From assembly GCF_042850985.1 (NCBI RefSeq), contig NZ_AP031415.1, positions 2,232,001 to 2,296,000 on the forward strand: a stretch of DNA of 64,000 nucleotides, written 5' to 3'. Each line of letters starts with the position of its first letter. The stretch's first letter is position 1. The DNA comes from Allocoprobacillus sp002160865 (GTDB lineage: Bacteria > Bacillota_I > Bacilli_A > Erysipelotrichales > Coprobacillaceae). The position numbers and the translations under genes are program-made. Under the pieces are notes generated by a model that did no database searches, had not been told where the DNA came from, and saw only the letters and a list, made by a program, of their open reading frames with translations. This document shows positions 1 to 9,376 of the stretch, piece by piece.

Positions 1-178
1 CCATTGCAGGATTTCCAGTTTTTTCTTCAACTTTTTTAAATGCTTCATATAAGATGTTTTGAGCAACACCTTTTTTACCATCAAGCATGATATTGTTAAT
101 TAATTTTGTAACTACCTTAGAATTATAAATTGGATCAGGTAGTACATCTCTTTTTGCTACGCGTCCTCTTCTTGACAT
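1..178 (-). CDS. rpsG: 30S ribosomal protein S7 (uS7), partial
   Basis: The N-terminal 59 residues of S7, the primary assembly protein of the 30S head, are present; the rest lies beyond the left edge of the window. The start MSRRGRVAKRDVLPDPIYNS and the following KLINNIMLDGKKG are classic uS7. The ATG at 178-176 is preceded by a strong AGGAGG. It lies 19 bp downstream of rpsL in the usual str-operon order, so fusA and tuf would be expected next, although they are not visible. The identification is sure. Confidence 0.97.
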   Translation of the reverse strand, partial: MSRRGRVAKRDVLPDPIYNSKVVTKLINNIMLDGKKGVAQNILYEAFKKVEEKTGNPAM

Positions 179-197
179 CAGTTTTTCCTCCTATCTC

Positions 198-611
198 TTA
201 TTTTTTAGGTTTTTTAGCTCCATAACGAGAGCGTCCTTGCATACGATCTTTTACACCAGCACAGTCCATAGTACCACGAATAATATGATAACGAACCCCT
301 GGTAAGTCCTTAACACGTCCTCCACGAATTAACACAACACTGTGTTCCTGTAAGTTGTGCCCAATTCCTGGAATATATGCAGTTACTTCCATTCCGTTTG
401 ACAAACGAACACGGGCATATTTACGTAAAGCCGAGTTAGGTTTCTTTGGTGTCATAGTGGCAACACGAGTACAAACACCACGTTTTTGAGGTGAACTAAT
501 ATTAGTTGGTTTCTTTAATAATGAGTTGTAACCTCTATTTAACGCAGGTGATTTTGATTTAGATGTTTTTTCACTACGTCCTTTTCTGACTAATTGATTA
601 ATTGTAGGCAT
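198..611 (-). CDS. rpsL: 30S ribosomal protein S12 (uS12)
   Basis: S12 sits at the decoding centre of the 30S subunit. I start it at the ATG at 611-609 (MPTINQLVRKG, 137 aa, normal length) behind TCTCC/GGAGA, not at an in-frame ATG 48 bp upstream. The decoding motif TPKKPNSALRK carries Lys56 and Lys57, and KDLPGVRYH carries Lys101 and Asp102. These are the unmutated residues associated with streptomycin sensitivity and the beta-methylthio-Asp site in this family. It heads the rpsL-rpsG operon from its own promoter. In Bacillus an L7Ae-family gene (ybxF) lies between rpoC and rpsL; no such gene is present here. Confidence 0.98.
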   Translation of the reverse strand: MPTINQLVRKGRSEKTSKSKSPALNRGYNSLLKKPTNISSPQKRGVCTRVATMTPKKPNSALRKYARVRLSNGMEVTAYIPGIGHNLQEHSVVLIRGGRVKDLPGVRYHIIRGTMDCAGVKDRMQGRSRYGAKKPKK

Positions 612-703
612 GTTTTTCTCCTTTCCTTTCTTCTTAACACACAATTCCGGGTGTTTCATTTTTTGATGAGATAAAATGCACTCTTAGTCGAGTACCGAAA
701 GCA

Positions 704-732
704 ATTATATACGACAAAATTTATAAAGTCAA
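704..732 (-). promoter_or_regulatory. Sigma-A promoter of rpsL-rpsG
   Basis: On the minus strand, TTGACT (732-727) is followed by a 17-bp spacer and a perfect TATAAT (709-704). This gives an untranslated leader of roughly 85 nt before the rpsL ATG. It is one of the best consensus promoters in the window. Confidence 0.85.
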
Positions 733-751
733 CACTTTTTACTCTTTTTAT

Positions 752-786
752 CAAAGAAAAACAAGATCTTTTTTAAGACCTTGTTT
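752..786 (-). terminator. Intrinsic terminator of rpoBC
   Basis: A 12-bp stem (759-770 with 775-786) has a 4-nt loop and is followed on the minus strand by a U-rich run. The one imperfect pair is a G-U wobble in minus-strand RNA but an A-C mismatch on the plus strand, so it is oriented to end the rpoC transcript just before the rpsL promoter. Confidence 0.85.
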
Positions 787-793
787 CTTTATT

Positions 794-3700
794 TTATTCT
801 GTTGTTGAAAATTCTTCATCAATTTCAGTACTGCTTAACAAACTTTCTGATAAAGTTTCAGCTTGTAAATGTTCAGCTTCTTCTAATTCCTTTTCTTTGC
901 GTGCTTCTTCTAACTCTCTAGCAATCGTTTCAGGTGATTTTAAAGGTCCTCTTAACCCTGTACCAGCAGGTAATAATTTACCAATAATAACATTTTCTTT
1001 AAGACCTCTTAATTCATCAACCTTCCCTTTAATAGCCGCATCTGTTAAGATTTTTGTTGTTTCCTGGAATGAAGCAGCAGATAAGAATGATTCAGTTTCA
1101 AGTGAAGCTTTTGTGATCCCTAACAAGATTGGTCTTGCAACAGCAGGATGTTTTCCAGCTTTTAAGGCTTCTTTATTTAATTCAGTAAATTTTTGAACAT
1201 TAATATGAGTACCAGGTAATGCTCCAGTATCTCCACCTTCAACAATTCTCATCTTCTTCAACATTTGATGAATAATAACTTCAATGTGTTTATCTGAAAT
1301 TTCAATACCTTGTAAACGATAAACTTTTTGAACTTCTTTCAAGATATAATTTTCTACAGCTTTGACATCAGCAACAGCTAATAATTCTTTTGGATCAATT
1401 GATCCTTCAGTAATTTTAGAACCAATACCAACTTCATCACCTACAGAGACTCTTAATTTTGCACCATAAGGTGTTAAATAACTCTTTGTTTCAAGTAAGT
1501 TAGAAACGACAACTTCAGCTCTACCATTGTTATCAATGATATTAGAAACTTCACCATCAATTTCAGAAATAATAGATTTTGCTTTTGGATTTCTTGCTTC
1601 AAATAACTCTTGAATACGAGGTAAACCTTGAGTAATATCGGCACCACCAGCAACTCCACCCATGTGGAATGTACGCATTGTTAACTGTGTACCAGGTTCA
1701 CCAATTGATTGAGCCGCCATAATACCAATAGCTTCTCCTAATTCAACTTGTTCACCAGTTGCTAAGTTACGACCATAACATTTTCTACAAATTCCATTTT
1801 TAGCTTTACATCCAAAGATTGAACGAATTTCAACTTCTTTGATTCCAGCATCTGTAATATTTTTAGCAATCGCTTCATCAATCATTTCTCCCGCTTGAAC
1901 AAGCACTTCTCCTGTTTCAGGATGAACAACATCCTTTTGAGAATAACGTCCTACTAGACGGTCATATAATGGCACAATCACTGAATTATCTGAAGTATTG
2001 TACAATTCAGTAACAACAAATCCCTGATCTGTGCCACAATCATCTTCAGTAACAATGACTTCTTGAGCAACATCAACCAAACGTCTTGTCAAGTATCCTG
2101 AATCGGCTGTCTTTAAGGCTGTATCAGTAGATCCTTTACGGGCACCATGTGTAGAGATGAAGAATTCAGATGCTGTTAAACCTTCTCTAAATGAAGATTT
2201 GATAGGCAACTCAATCGTTTCACCTTTTGGATTAGACATCAATCCACGCATACCTACTAACTGTGTAAAGTTTGAGATATTACCACGTGCTCCTGAATCA
2301 GACATAATGAAGATTGGATTACGATCATCTGCCTCAAATTCTTCCTTAACAACAGCTTGAACTTGGTCTTTAACAGATTCCCATAACTTAATAACAATAT
2401 TATGTCTTTCTTCATCAGTGATTTTCCCTTTACGATATAATTTCTTGATTACTTCAAGTTTTTCATCAGCTTCATCAAATAAAACGTATTTACTTTGTGG
2501 AACCTGAATATCATAAACAGAAACTGTAATACCAGCAATTGTAGAATAATAGAATCCTTGATCTTTTAATTTATCCAACATCGCTGTTGTATCACTAATT
2601 TTTGTAGGATCAAACATTTCATTGATAATGTTTCCTAAAGCTTTTTTACCCAATGGTTTAATTAAAGGCTGTGCTTTAATATGTGCTTTAATATCAGTAC
2701 CCATTGGTACGAAATATTTATCTGGTGTTGCTACTAAATTTTCTTTACTAGAATCATTGATAAATGGGAATGCCCCATCAAAAATCTGGTTAAAGATAAT
2801 TTTACCAACACTTGTAATTAAATAGCTATTATTTTGTTTTTCAGTAAATGTCTTATTCTTTAAAGATTTTCCTCTAATCGCAATTCTTGTGTGTAAATGT
2901 ACAGTTTTTGCATCATATGCCATTAAAACTTCATTCACATCTGCAAAAACAGTTCCTTCACCAATAGCCCCTTCATCTTCTAATGTTAAGTAATAGTTAC
3001 CTAACACCATGTCCTGAGAAGGTGTAACGATAGGTTTTCCATCTTTTGGTCCAAGGATATTGTGAGAACCTAACATTAACTGTCTAGCTTCTTGAATAGC
3101 TTCTTCCCCTAATGGAACGTGAACTGCCATCTGGTCACCATCAAAGTCAGCGTTGAACGCTGGACATACTAATGGGTGCAAACGAATAGCACGTCCTTCA
3201 ACCAATTTAGGTTCGAATGCCTGAATACCTAATCTATGCAATGTAGGCGCACGGTTTAATAAGACTGGATGTTCTTTGATGACTTCTTCAACGATTGGCC
3301 AAATCACATCATCCATCTTATCAATTAATCTTTCAGCCGCTTTAATATTTGTTGCTATTTGTTCTCTTACTAATCCACTAATGACAAATGGTTTAAATAA
3401 GTTTAAAGCCATTTCACGTGGAATACCACATTGATACATCTTTAAATCAGGTCCAACAGCGATAACTGAACGTCCTGAATAGTCAACACGTTTTCCAAGT
3501 AAGTTTTGACGGAAACGCCCTTGCTTTCCTTTTAACGTATGACTTAATGATTTTAATGGTCTTCCTCCAGCCCCAGTAATTGGTTTTGAACGACGTCCAT
3601 TATCAATTAAGGCATCCACTGCTTCTTGTAACATACGCTTTTCATTTTGCACAATAATAGAAGGTGTTCCTAGCTCTAACAACTTTTTCAAACGATTATT

Positions 3701-4492
3701 ACGTGTAATAACACGACGATATAAATCATTCAAGTCACTTGTCGCAAAACGTCCACCATCCAATTGTAACATTGGTCTTAAATCAGGTGGAATAACAGGA
3801 AGAACATCTAAGATCATCCATTCTGGTTGATTGTGTGAAGTTCTAAATGCCTCAATTGCTTCAAGTCTTTTCAATAATTTTGAACGTCTTTGTCCTTGTG
3901 CTTCTTTTAAGTCTTTTGTTACCAATTCAAATTCTTCATCTAAATCGACTTTTTGAAGCAAGATTTTAATCGCTTCTGCCCCAGTTTTAGCCTCAAATTG
4001 ATGACCAAATTTTTCATAACAGTTACGATAATCTCTTTCAGATAAGACTTGTTTATATTCTAAAGGTGTACTTCCCTTATCAGTAACAACATAAGAAACG
4101 AAATAAATAATTTCTTCAAGTTGTTTTGGTGTCATATCAAGGATTAATCCCATTCTTGATGGAATACCCTTTAAATACCAGATATGTGCAACCGGTGTAG
4201 CCAGTTCAATATGCCCCATACGTTCACGACGTACAGATGATTTTGTCACTTCAACACCACAACGATTGCAGATAACACCTTTATATCTCACTTTCTTATA
4301 TTTTCCACAGCTACATTCCCAATCCTTAGATGGTCCAAAGATTTTTTCACAAAATAGACCATCTTTTTCAGGCTTTTGAGAACGATAATTAATAGTTTCA
4401 GGTTTTTTAACTTCACCATAAGACCATTCACGAATTTTTTCTGGAGAAGCTAATCCAATTTGGATTGCTGAAAAGTTATTGACATCTGCCAT
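794..4492 (-). CDS. rpoC: DNA-directed RNA polymerase subunit beta'
   Basis: This is the catalytic largest subunit of RNA polymerase, 1232 aa. The N-terminal zinc site starts CSCGKYKKVRYKGVICNRCG near residues 60-80. The active-site loop NADFDGDQMAVHVPL places the three Mg-binding aspartates at about residues 449, 451 and 453. The second zinc site (CGTD... CKAKNGICRKCYG) and the trigger-loop/C-terminal region are intact. The C-terminal tail is acidic. The ATG at 4492 has AGGAGG about 8 nt upstream and begins 12 bp after the rpoB stop, so the two are co-transcribed. A terminator follows directly. Confidence 0.99.
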   Translation of the reverse strand: MADVNNFSAIQIGLASPEKIREWSYGEVKKPETINYRSQKPEKDGLFCEKIFGPSKDWECSCGKYKKVRYKGVICNRCGVEVTKSSVRRERMGHIELATPVAHIWYLKGIPSRMGLILDMTPKQLEEIIYFVSYVVTDKGSTPLEYKQVLSERDYRNCYEKFGHQFEAKTGAEAIKILLQKVDLDEEFELVTKDLKEAQGQRRSKLLKRLEAIEAFRTSHNQPEWMILDVLPVIPPDLRPMLQLDGGRFATSDLNDLYRRVITRNNRLKKLLELGTPSIIVQNEKRMLQEAVDALIDNGRRSKPITGAGGRPLKSLSHTLKGKQGRFRQNLLGKRVDYSGRSVIAVGPDLKMYQCGIPREMALNLFKPFVISGLVREQIATNIKAAERLIDKMDDVIWPIVEEVIKEHPVLLNRAPTLHRLGIQAFEPKLVEGRAIRLHPLVCPAFNADFDGDQMAVHVPLGEEAIQEARQLMLGSHNILGPKDGKPIVTPSQDMVLGNYYLTLEDEGAIGEGTVFADVNEVLMAYDAKTVHLHTRIAIRGKSLKNKTFTEKQNNSYLITSVGKIIFNQIFDGAFPFINDSSKENLVATPDKYFVPMGTDIKAHIKAQPLIKPLGKKALGNIINEMFDPTKISDTTAMLDKLKDQGFYYSTIAGITVSVYDIQVPQSKYVLFDEADEKLEVIKKLYRKGKITDEERHNIVIKLWESVKDQVQAVVKEEFEADDRNPIFIMSDSGARGNISNFTQLVGMRGLMSNPKGETIELPIKSSFREGLTASEFFISTHGARKGSTDTALKTADSGYLTRRLVDVAQEVIVTEDDCGTDQGFVVTELYNTSDNSVIVPLYDRLVGRYSQKDVVHPETGEVLVQAGEMIDEAIAKNITDAGIKEVEIRSIFGCKAKNGICRKCYGRNLATGEQVELGEAIGIMAAQSIGEPGTQLTMRTFHMGGVAGGADITQGLPRIQELFEARNPKAKSIISEIDGEVSNIIDNNGRAEVVVSNLLETKSYLTPYGAKLRVSVGDEVGIGSKITEGSIDPKELLAVADVKAVENYILKEVQKVYRLQGIEISDKHIEVIIHQMLKKMRIVEGGDTGALPGTHINVQKFTELNKEALKAGKHPAVARPILLGITKASLETESFLSAASFQETTKILTDAAIKGKVDELRGLKENVIIGKLLPAGTGLRGPLKSPETIARELEEARKEKELEEAEHLQAETLSESLLSSTEIDEEFSTTE

Positions 4493-4504
4493 TCATATTT
4501 CCTC

Positions 4505-7500
4505 CTATTCTTCGTTACTTTCTTCTTCATCATCACTAAAGAGTTCATCAATTGCTGAATCTAAATCATCAAATGATTCTTCATCTTCTGAGAAATCACC
4601 TTCAACCTCAGCCACTTCTTCATCAGTAACCTCTGGTTGTTCAGGAGTTGTATCAATTGAAGTAGGGAAGCGACGTTCTTCATCTTCAATCTTTCTTGCA
4701 TCTATTTCTTCACCATTTTCATCTAACATACGAATATCTAAAGCTAAAGCCTGTAATTCTTTTGTTAAAACTCTAAATGATTCAGGAAGTCCTGGTTCAG
4801 GCAATTTTTGTCCTTTGACAATAGCCTCATAAGTTTTGACACGTCCTACAACATCATCAGATTTGACAGTTAAAATTTCTCTCAGTGTATAAGCTGCACC
4901 ATAAGCTTCAAGTGCCCAAACTTCCATTTCTCCAAATCTTTGTCCACCATTTTGTGCTTTACCACCAAGAGGCTGTTGTGTTACTAAAGAGTATGGACCA
5001 ACTGATCTGGCATGAAGTTTATCATCAACCATGTGAGCTAATTTAATCATATACATGACACCAACAGAAACGTTTGAATCAAAATATTCACCAGTCATTC
5101 CAGAAATCACTGGTTGTTTTCCATCAACAGACATTCCTGCTTCTTTCATGATATCTTCAAGATCTTTTGAATTAATACCATCAAAAGCTGGTGTTGCAAA
5201 ATACATACCTAACTCTCTGGCAGCATAACCTAAATGTAATTCCAATACCTGCCCAATGTTCATACGTGAAGGAACCCCTAATGGATTCAACATGATGTCA
5301 AGAATTGTTCCATCTTCTAAGTGTGGCATATCTTCAATTGGTAATATTTTAGAAATAACCCCTTTATTACCATGACGACCTGCCATCTTGTCACCTTCAG
5401 AAATTTTACGTTTTTGAACGATATAAACTTTAACTTCTTTATTAACACCCGGTTGTAATTCATCACCATTTTTTCTAGAGAAAATTTTAATATCATGAAC
5501 AATTCCTGCCCCTCCATGAGGAACTCTTAAAGAATTATCTTTGACTTCTCTAGATTTTTCACCAAAGATTGCTAATAATAATTTTTCTTCTGCAGATAAT
5601 TCCGCTTGTCCTTTTGGTGTTACCTTACCAACTAAGATGTCACCTTCCTTAACTTCAGCACCAATCATAATGATACCTTCACTGTTTAAGTTTTTACGTG
5701 CATCTTCACCAACATTAGGAATATCTCTTGTAATTTCTTCAGGTCCTAATTTTGTATCACGACATTCAATACTATATTCTTCAATATGAATAGATGTATA
5801 AACATCTTCTTTAACTAATCTTTCAGACATGATAACAGCATCTTCATAGTTGTAACCATTCCATGTCATGAAACCAACTAATACGTTTTGTCCTAAAGCT
5901 AATTCTCCCTGTTCCATTGATGGACCATCAGCAAGAATTTCACCTTTCACAACTTGATCACCGACTTTTACAATTGGTCTATGGTTAATACAAGTTCCTG
6001 CATTGGAAATCGCAAATTTTGTCAAACGATATTTATGAGGTCCTGTATCTTCTTCAACAATAATCTTTTTCGCATCAACATAAGTGACAATACCATCTTT
6101 TTTCGCAACAACGGCTGCTCCAGAATCTCTTGCTGCCTGATATTCCATACCAGTTCCTACAAGAGGTGTATGTGGATTTAATAATGGGACAGCCTGACGT
6201 TGCATGTTGGCACCCATTAAGGCACGAGTGGCATCGTCATTTTCAAGGAAAGGAATACATGAAGTGGCAACAGAAACAATCTGTTTTGGAGAAATATCAA
6301 TAAAATCAATTTCTTCTGGTTTTGCCATGATATTTTCCCCTAAATGACGGGCAATAACCTGTTCATCAAGGATTTTACCATTTTCATCATGTTGAACCTT
6401 AGCTTGTGCAATCACATAATTCTTTTCTTCATCAGCTGTTAAATAACGCACATCATCTTCATCAATAACACTATGATTGACTTTACGATAAGGTGTTTCA
6501 ATAAATCCATATTTATTGATTTTTGCATAAGAAGCCAACGTTGAAATCAACCCGATATTTGGACCTTCAGGTGTTTCAATTGGGCAAATACGACCGTAGT
6601 GAGAAGCATGAACGTCACGAACTTCATAACCAGCACGATCTCTTGATAACCCACCTGGCCCTAACGCTGATAAACGACGTTTATTCGTTAACTCAGCTAA
6701 TGGATTAATCTGATCCATAAATTGAGATAACTGAGATGATGAGAAAAACTCTTTAATAGCGGCTGTTAATGGTCGAATGTTTGTTAATGATTGTGGAGTG
6801 ACACTATCAACTTCAGACAATGACATTCTTTCTTTAACAACTCTTTCCATTCTTGACAAACCAATTCTAAATTGATTTTGAATCAATTCTCCAACAGAAC
6901 GGACACGTCTATTTCCTAAATGATCAATATCATCTAATAAACCAATACGACTCATCAAATTGACTCTATCATCACTTGCTAAATCTAATGAATCATAGAT
7001 ATCCACAAGATTTAACATATATGAATAGGCAGCAATCATATCTGAAATTGTAATATATTTACAATCTAATGATAAATCTGTCCCTACAACTTTCATTTTC
7101 TTTGATTTTGTTTCATCAACATAAACTTCTAATACTTGAATACGTCCATGTGATCTTAAAAAATCATTTGTGTGAATATCTCTCATATGAGCTCCAGCTT
7201 GGAAAACAGGAGCTAAAAGGTCTACTTTATCTTTTGTTAATAAAGTTCCTTCTTTCATCACAACATTTCCATCTATATCTATAACATCTTGAGCTAAAAC
7301 ACGGTTTGTAATTCTATCTAATAAACTCAATTTTTTACCAAGTTTAAAACGTCCTGCACGTGCAAGGTCATATCTTTTTGCATCAAAGAATCTTGTATAT
7401 AATAAATTGTTAGCACCTTCTAAAGTTGCAGGTTCCCCTGGTCTTAATTTATTGTAAATTTCAATTAAAGCTTCATCAGTATTATGAGTTGTATCTTTAG

Positions 7501-8164
7501 CTAATGTATTTCTGATAAACTCATGATCTCCTAATACTTCAATAATATCTTCATCACTACTTAATCCTAAAGCACGTAATAAAATCGTTCCCGGTATTTT
7601 ACGAGTTCTATCAATACGTACATTTAAAATATCTTTTGCATCGTTTTCAAATTCAAGCCATGTTCCTCGTGAAGGAATCATACTTCCAGTGAAAACAGTT
7701 TTACCACTTTTATCCATTGCATCAGCAAAATATGCTCCTGGCGAACGTACTAACTGTGAAACAATAACACGTTCAGCCCCATTAATAATAAAAGTACCAG
7801 AATCTGTCATTAATGGAAAATCACCCATAAAGACTTCATTTTCCTTAATTTCACCAGTGCCATTATTCACTAAACGTAAAGTTGCACGAATAGGTGCACA
7901 ATAATTTGTATCTCTATCTTTTGCTTCTTCCACTGAATATTTCGGTGCATCAAAGCGACAATCCACAAACTCTAAAGTTAAAGTTTCGTTGTAATTGCTA
8001 ATAGGATAAACATCGTTATAAACTTCTTTAATTCCTTCGTTTTTAAACCATTCAAAAGAATTTGTCTGGATTTCTACTAAATTTGGCAATTCCAAAGACC
8101 CACTAATTCTTGAATAATTGCGACGATTAATACGACTTTTTGCCTGAGTTCCATTTCTTTCCAA
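4505..8164 (-). CDS. rpoB: DNA-directed RNA polymerase subunit beta
   Basis: RNA polymerase beta, 1219 aa. The start is a TTG codon at 8164 behind AAGGAGTG; the nearest ATG is out of frame, and Bacillus rpoB also uses TTG. The rifampicin pocket reads QLSQFMDQINPLAELTNKRR: residue 494, equivalent to E. coli His526, is Asn (codon at 6685-6683). Asn at this site is known to give natural rifampicin resistance in Mollicutes. The other contact residues (Asp516, Arg529, Ser531 equivalents) are unchanged. The C-terminus is a long Glu/Asp-rich tail. It is co-transcribed with rpoC. Confidence 0.99.
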   Translation of the reverse strand: MERNGTQAKSRINRRNYSRISGSLELPNLVEIQTNSFEWFKNEGIKEVYNDVYPISNYNETLTLEFVDCRFDAPKYSVEEAKDRDTNYCAPIRATLRLVNNGTGEIKENEVFMGDFPLMTDSGTFIINGAERVIVSQLVRSPGAYFADAMDKSGKTVFTGSMIPSRGTWLEFENDAKDILNVRIDRTRKIPGTILLRALGLSSDEDIIEVLGDHEFIRNTLAKDTTHNTDEALIEIYNKLRPGEPATLEGANNLLYTRFFDAKRYDLARAGRFKLGKKLSLLDRITNRVLAQDVIDIDGNVVMKEGTLLTKDKVDLLAPVFQAGAHMRDIHTNDFLRSHGRIQVLEVYVDETKSKKMKVVGTDLSLDCKYITISDMIAAYSYMLNLVDIYDSLDLASDDRVNLMSRIGLLDDIDHLGNRRVRSVGELIQNQFRIGLSRMERVVKERMSLSEVDSVTPQSLTNIRPLTAAIKEFFSSSQLSQFMDQINPLAELTNKRRLSALGPGGLSRDRAGYEVRDVHASHYGRICPIETPEGPNIGLISTLASYAKINKYGFIETPYRKVNHSVIDEDDVRYLTADEEKNYVIAQAKVQHDENGKILDEQVIARHLGENIMAKPEEIDFIDISPKQIVSVATSCIPFLENDDATRALMGANMQRQAVPLLNPHTPLVGTGMEYQAARDSGAAVVAKKDGIVTYVDAKKIIVEEDTGPHKYRLTKFAISNAGTCINHRPIVKVGDQVVKGEILADGPSMEQGELALGQNVLVGFMTWNGYNYEDAVIMSERLVKEDVYTSIHIEEYSIECRDTKLGPEEITRDIPNVGEDARKNLNSEGIIMIGAEVKEGDILVGKVTPKGQAELSAEEKLLLAIFGEKSREVKDNSLRVPHGGAGIVHDIKIFSRKNGDELQPGVNKEVKVYIVQKRKISEGDKMAGRHGNKGVISKILPIEDMPHLEDGTILDIMLNPLGVPSRMNIGQVLELHLGYAARELGMYFATPAFDGINSKDLEDIMKEAGMSVDGKQPVISGMTGEYFDSNVSVGVMYMIKLAHMVDDKLHARSVGPYSLVTQQPLGGKAQNGGQRFGEMEVWALEAYGAAYTLREILTVKSDDVVGRVKTYEAIVKGQKLPEPGLPESFRVLTKELQALALDIRMLDENGEEIDARKIEDEERRFPTSIDTTPEQPEVTDEEVAEVEGDFSEDEESFDDLDSAIDELFSDDEEESNEE

Positions 8165-8249
8165 GCCTGTTTCACTCCTTATTCATGATCTCTATCTCCT
8201 AATTAAAGCAAGCAAAAAACACTGCTTTTTATATATGAGTAGGCATTTT

Positions 8250-8281
8250 ATTATACTAGCATAGAGGCCAGTTGAAGTCAA
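8250..8281 (-). promoter_or_regulatory. Probable promoter of rpoBC
   Basis: On the minus strand, TTGACT (8281-8276) lies 17 bp from TAGTAT (8258-8253), with a TG one base ahead of it (extended -10). An overlapping TATAAT (8255-8250) sits at 20 bp. It lies about 90-115 bp upstream of the rpoB TTG start, so rpoBC probably has its own promoter in addition to any readthrough from rplJL. Confidence 0.6.
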
Positions 8282-8329
8282 TACCAAATCATAAATTTCA
8301 AAATTTCTTTTGAAACACAAAAAACAGTG

Positions 8330-8923
8330 TTATTTTACCGATTTTAAAACAAAATATCCTTTATCTCTTTTTATAATTTCACAATTCCCAAAAACATCTT
8401 CCATCTTTTTCTTAGCAGAAGGAGCCCCTTGTTTTTTTTGAATAACAACAAACAAAGTTCCCGAATCATTTAAATGATGATATGCTTTTTCTAAAATTTC
8501 AAAAACAATTGTCTTTCCAGCACGAATCGGTGGATTAGATACAATAACATCAAAAGTTCCTTTCACATTTTCATAAACCGAACTTTTATATATTGTAACA
8601 TCTTCCAACTGATTATAACAAGCTGATTCCTTAGCTAAATTCAAAGCACGTTCATTTACATCAACCATTTCCACCTTAAGCCATGAATACACTTTTTTTA
8701 ATGATAACCCCAATGTACCATAACCACACCCAACATCCAGTAATGATTTTTGTGATGGTAAAAGATGTATACTTTCAAGAAGAACACGTGATCCATAATC
8801 AATATACTCTTTAGAAAAAACCCCTATATCACTGACAAAAGTCAAATCTTGATTACGATATTGAAATGTAATATATTTTTTCTGTGATTTTAAATCAGTA
8901 TTATTTGTATAATAATGAGCCAT
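8330..8923 (-). CDS. RsmC-like class I SAM methyltransferase (YbxB family)
   Basis: A 197-aa methyltransferase in the place where Bacillus has ybxB, between rplL and rpoB. Family members methylate a guanine N2 of 16S rRNA (RsmC, G1207 in E. coli); the exact target here is inferred. The SAM-binding motif LLDVGCGYGTLGLSL and the N2-guanine methyltransferase catalytic motif VSNPPIRAG are clear, and the start HYYTNNTDLKSQKKYITF resembles YbxB. I choose the ATG at 8923, 7 nt after AGGAG; an adjacent ATG at 8926 is also possible. The gene follows a terminator, so it depends on readthrough or a promoter I did not recognise. Confidence 0.88.
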   Translation of the reverse strand: MAHYYTNNTDLKSQKKYITFQYRNQDLTFVSDIGVFSKEYIDYGSRVLLESIHLLPSQKSLLDVGCGYGTLGLSLKKVYSWLKVEMVDVNERALNLAKESACYNQLEDVTIYKSSVYENVKGTFDVIVSNPPIRAGKTIVFEILEKAYHHLNDSGTLFVVIQKKQGAPSAKKKMEDVFGNCEIIKRDKGYFVLKSVK

Positions 8924-8940
8924 CATCTCACTCCTTGTTA

Positions 8941-8968
8941 AAAAAAAGCCCTTCAATAAGGGCTTTTT
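8941..8968 (-). terminator. Intrinsic terminator after rplJL
   Basis: A perfect 10-bp stem (8944-8953 with 8958-8967) has a CAAT loop on the plus strand and is followed on the minus strand by eight T. It separates the very abundant rplJL message from the downstream methyltransferase and rpoBC; partial readthrough is the usual arrangement at this position. Confidence 0.92.
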
Positions 8969-8979
8969 AATTTTAGAAA

Positions 8980-9351
8980 TTATTTAACTTCTACAGTTGC
9001 ACCAGCAGCTTCTAATTGTTCTTTAATCTTAGCTCCTTCTTCAGCTGGAATATCTTTCTTAATTTCAGCAGGAACTTTGTCAACTAAACCTTTAGCATCA
9101 ACTAATCCTAAACCAGTAATTTCTCTTACTGCTTTGATAACAGCAACTTTAGTAGCACCAACATCAGTTAATGTTACAGTTACGTTAGCTGGAGCAGCAT
9201 CTGCAGCAGCTTCTCCACCAGCAACAACAGCTACAGGAGCAGCAGCAGTTACATCAAATTTTTCTTCGATTGCTTTTACTAAATCATTTAATTCTAAAAT
9301 TGTAGCTTCTTCTAAATAAGCTAAGATATCTTCATGTGTTAATTTTGCCAT
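8980..9351 (-). CDS. rplL: 50S ribosomal protein L7/L12 (bL12)
   Basis: The stalk protein that recruits translational GTPases, 123 aa. The N-terminal dimerisation helix region (MAKLTHEDILAYLEEATILE), the Ala/Gly-rich hinge near residues 36-55 and the conserved C-terminal domain with GLGLVDAKGLVDKVP are all normal. GGAGG precedes the ATG. It is 25 bp downstream of rplJ in a two-gene operon controlled by the L10 leader. Confidence 0.98.
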   Translation of the reverse strand: MAKLTHEDILAYLEEATILELNDLVKAIEEKFDVTAAAPVAVVAGGEAAADAAPANVTVTLTDVGATKVAVIKAVREITGLGLVDAKGLVDKVPAEIKKDIPAEEGAKIKEQLEAAGATVEVK

Positions 9352-9376
9352 TTTATTTTCCTCCGTTCATTTTTAA

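Noticed and set aside
4479..4832. Ser-rich 117-aa plus-strand open frame opposite the rpoB end
   Set aside because: It is the antisense shadow of the Glu/Asp-rich rpoB tail (GAA/GAT codons read as TTC/ATC/TCT), with no ribosome-binding site.
8152..8154. ATG start for rpoB
   Set aside because: This ATG is out of frame with the beta subunit; the in-frame TTG at 8164 has a good Shine-Dalgarno and conserved N-terminal sequence.
8205..8329. Terminator hairpins with AACAC/GTGTT and AAGCA/TGCTT arms between the rsmC-like gene and rpoB
   Set aside because: Stems are only about five pairs with poor U-runs; too weak to call.
9077..9319. Plus-strand open frame opposite rplL
   Set aside because: Low-complexity shadow of the Ala-rich rplL hinge, with no start signals.
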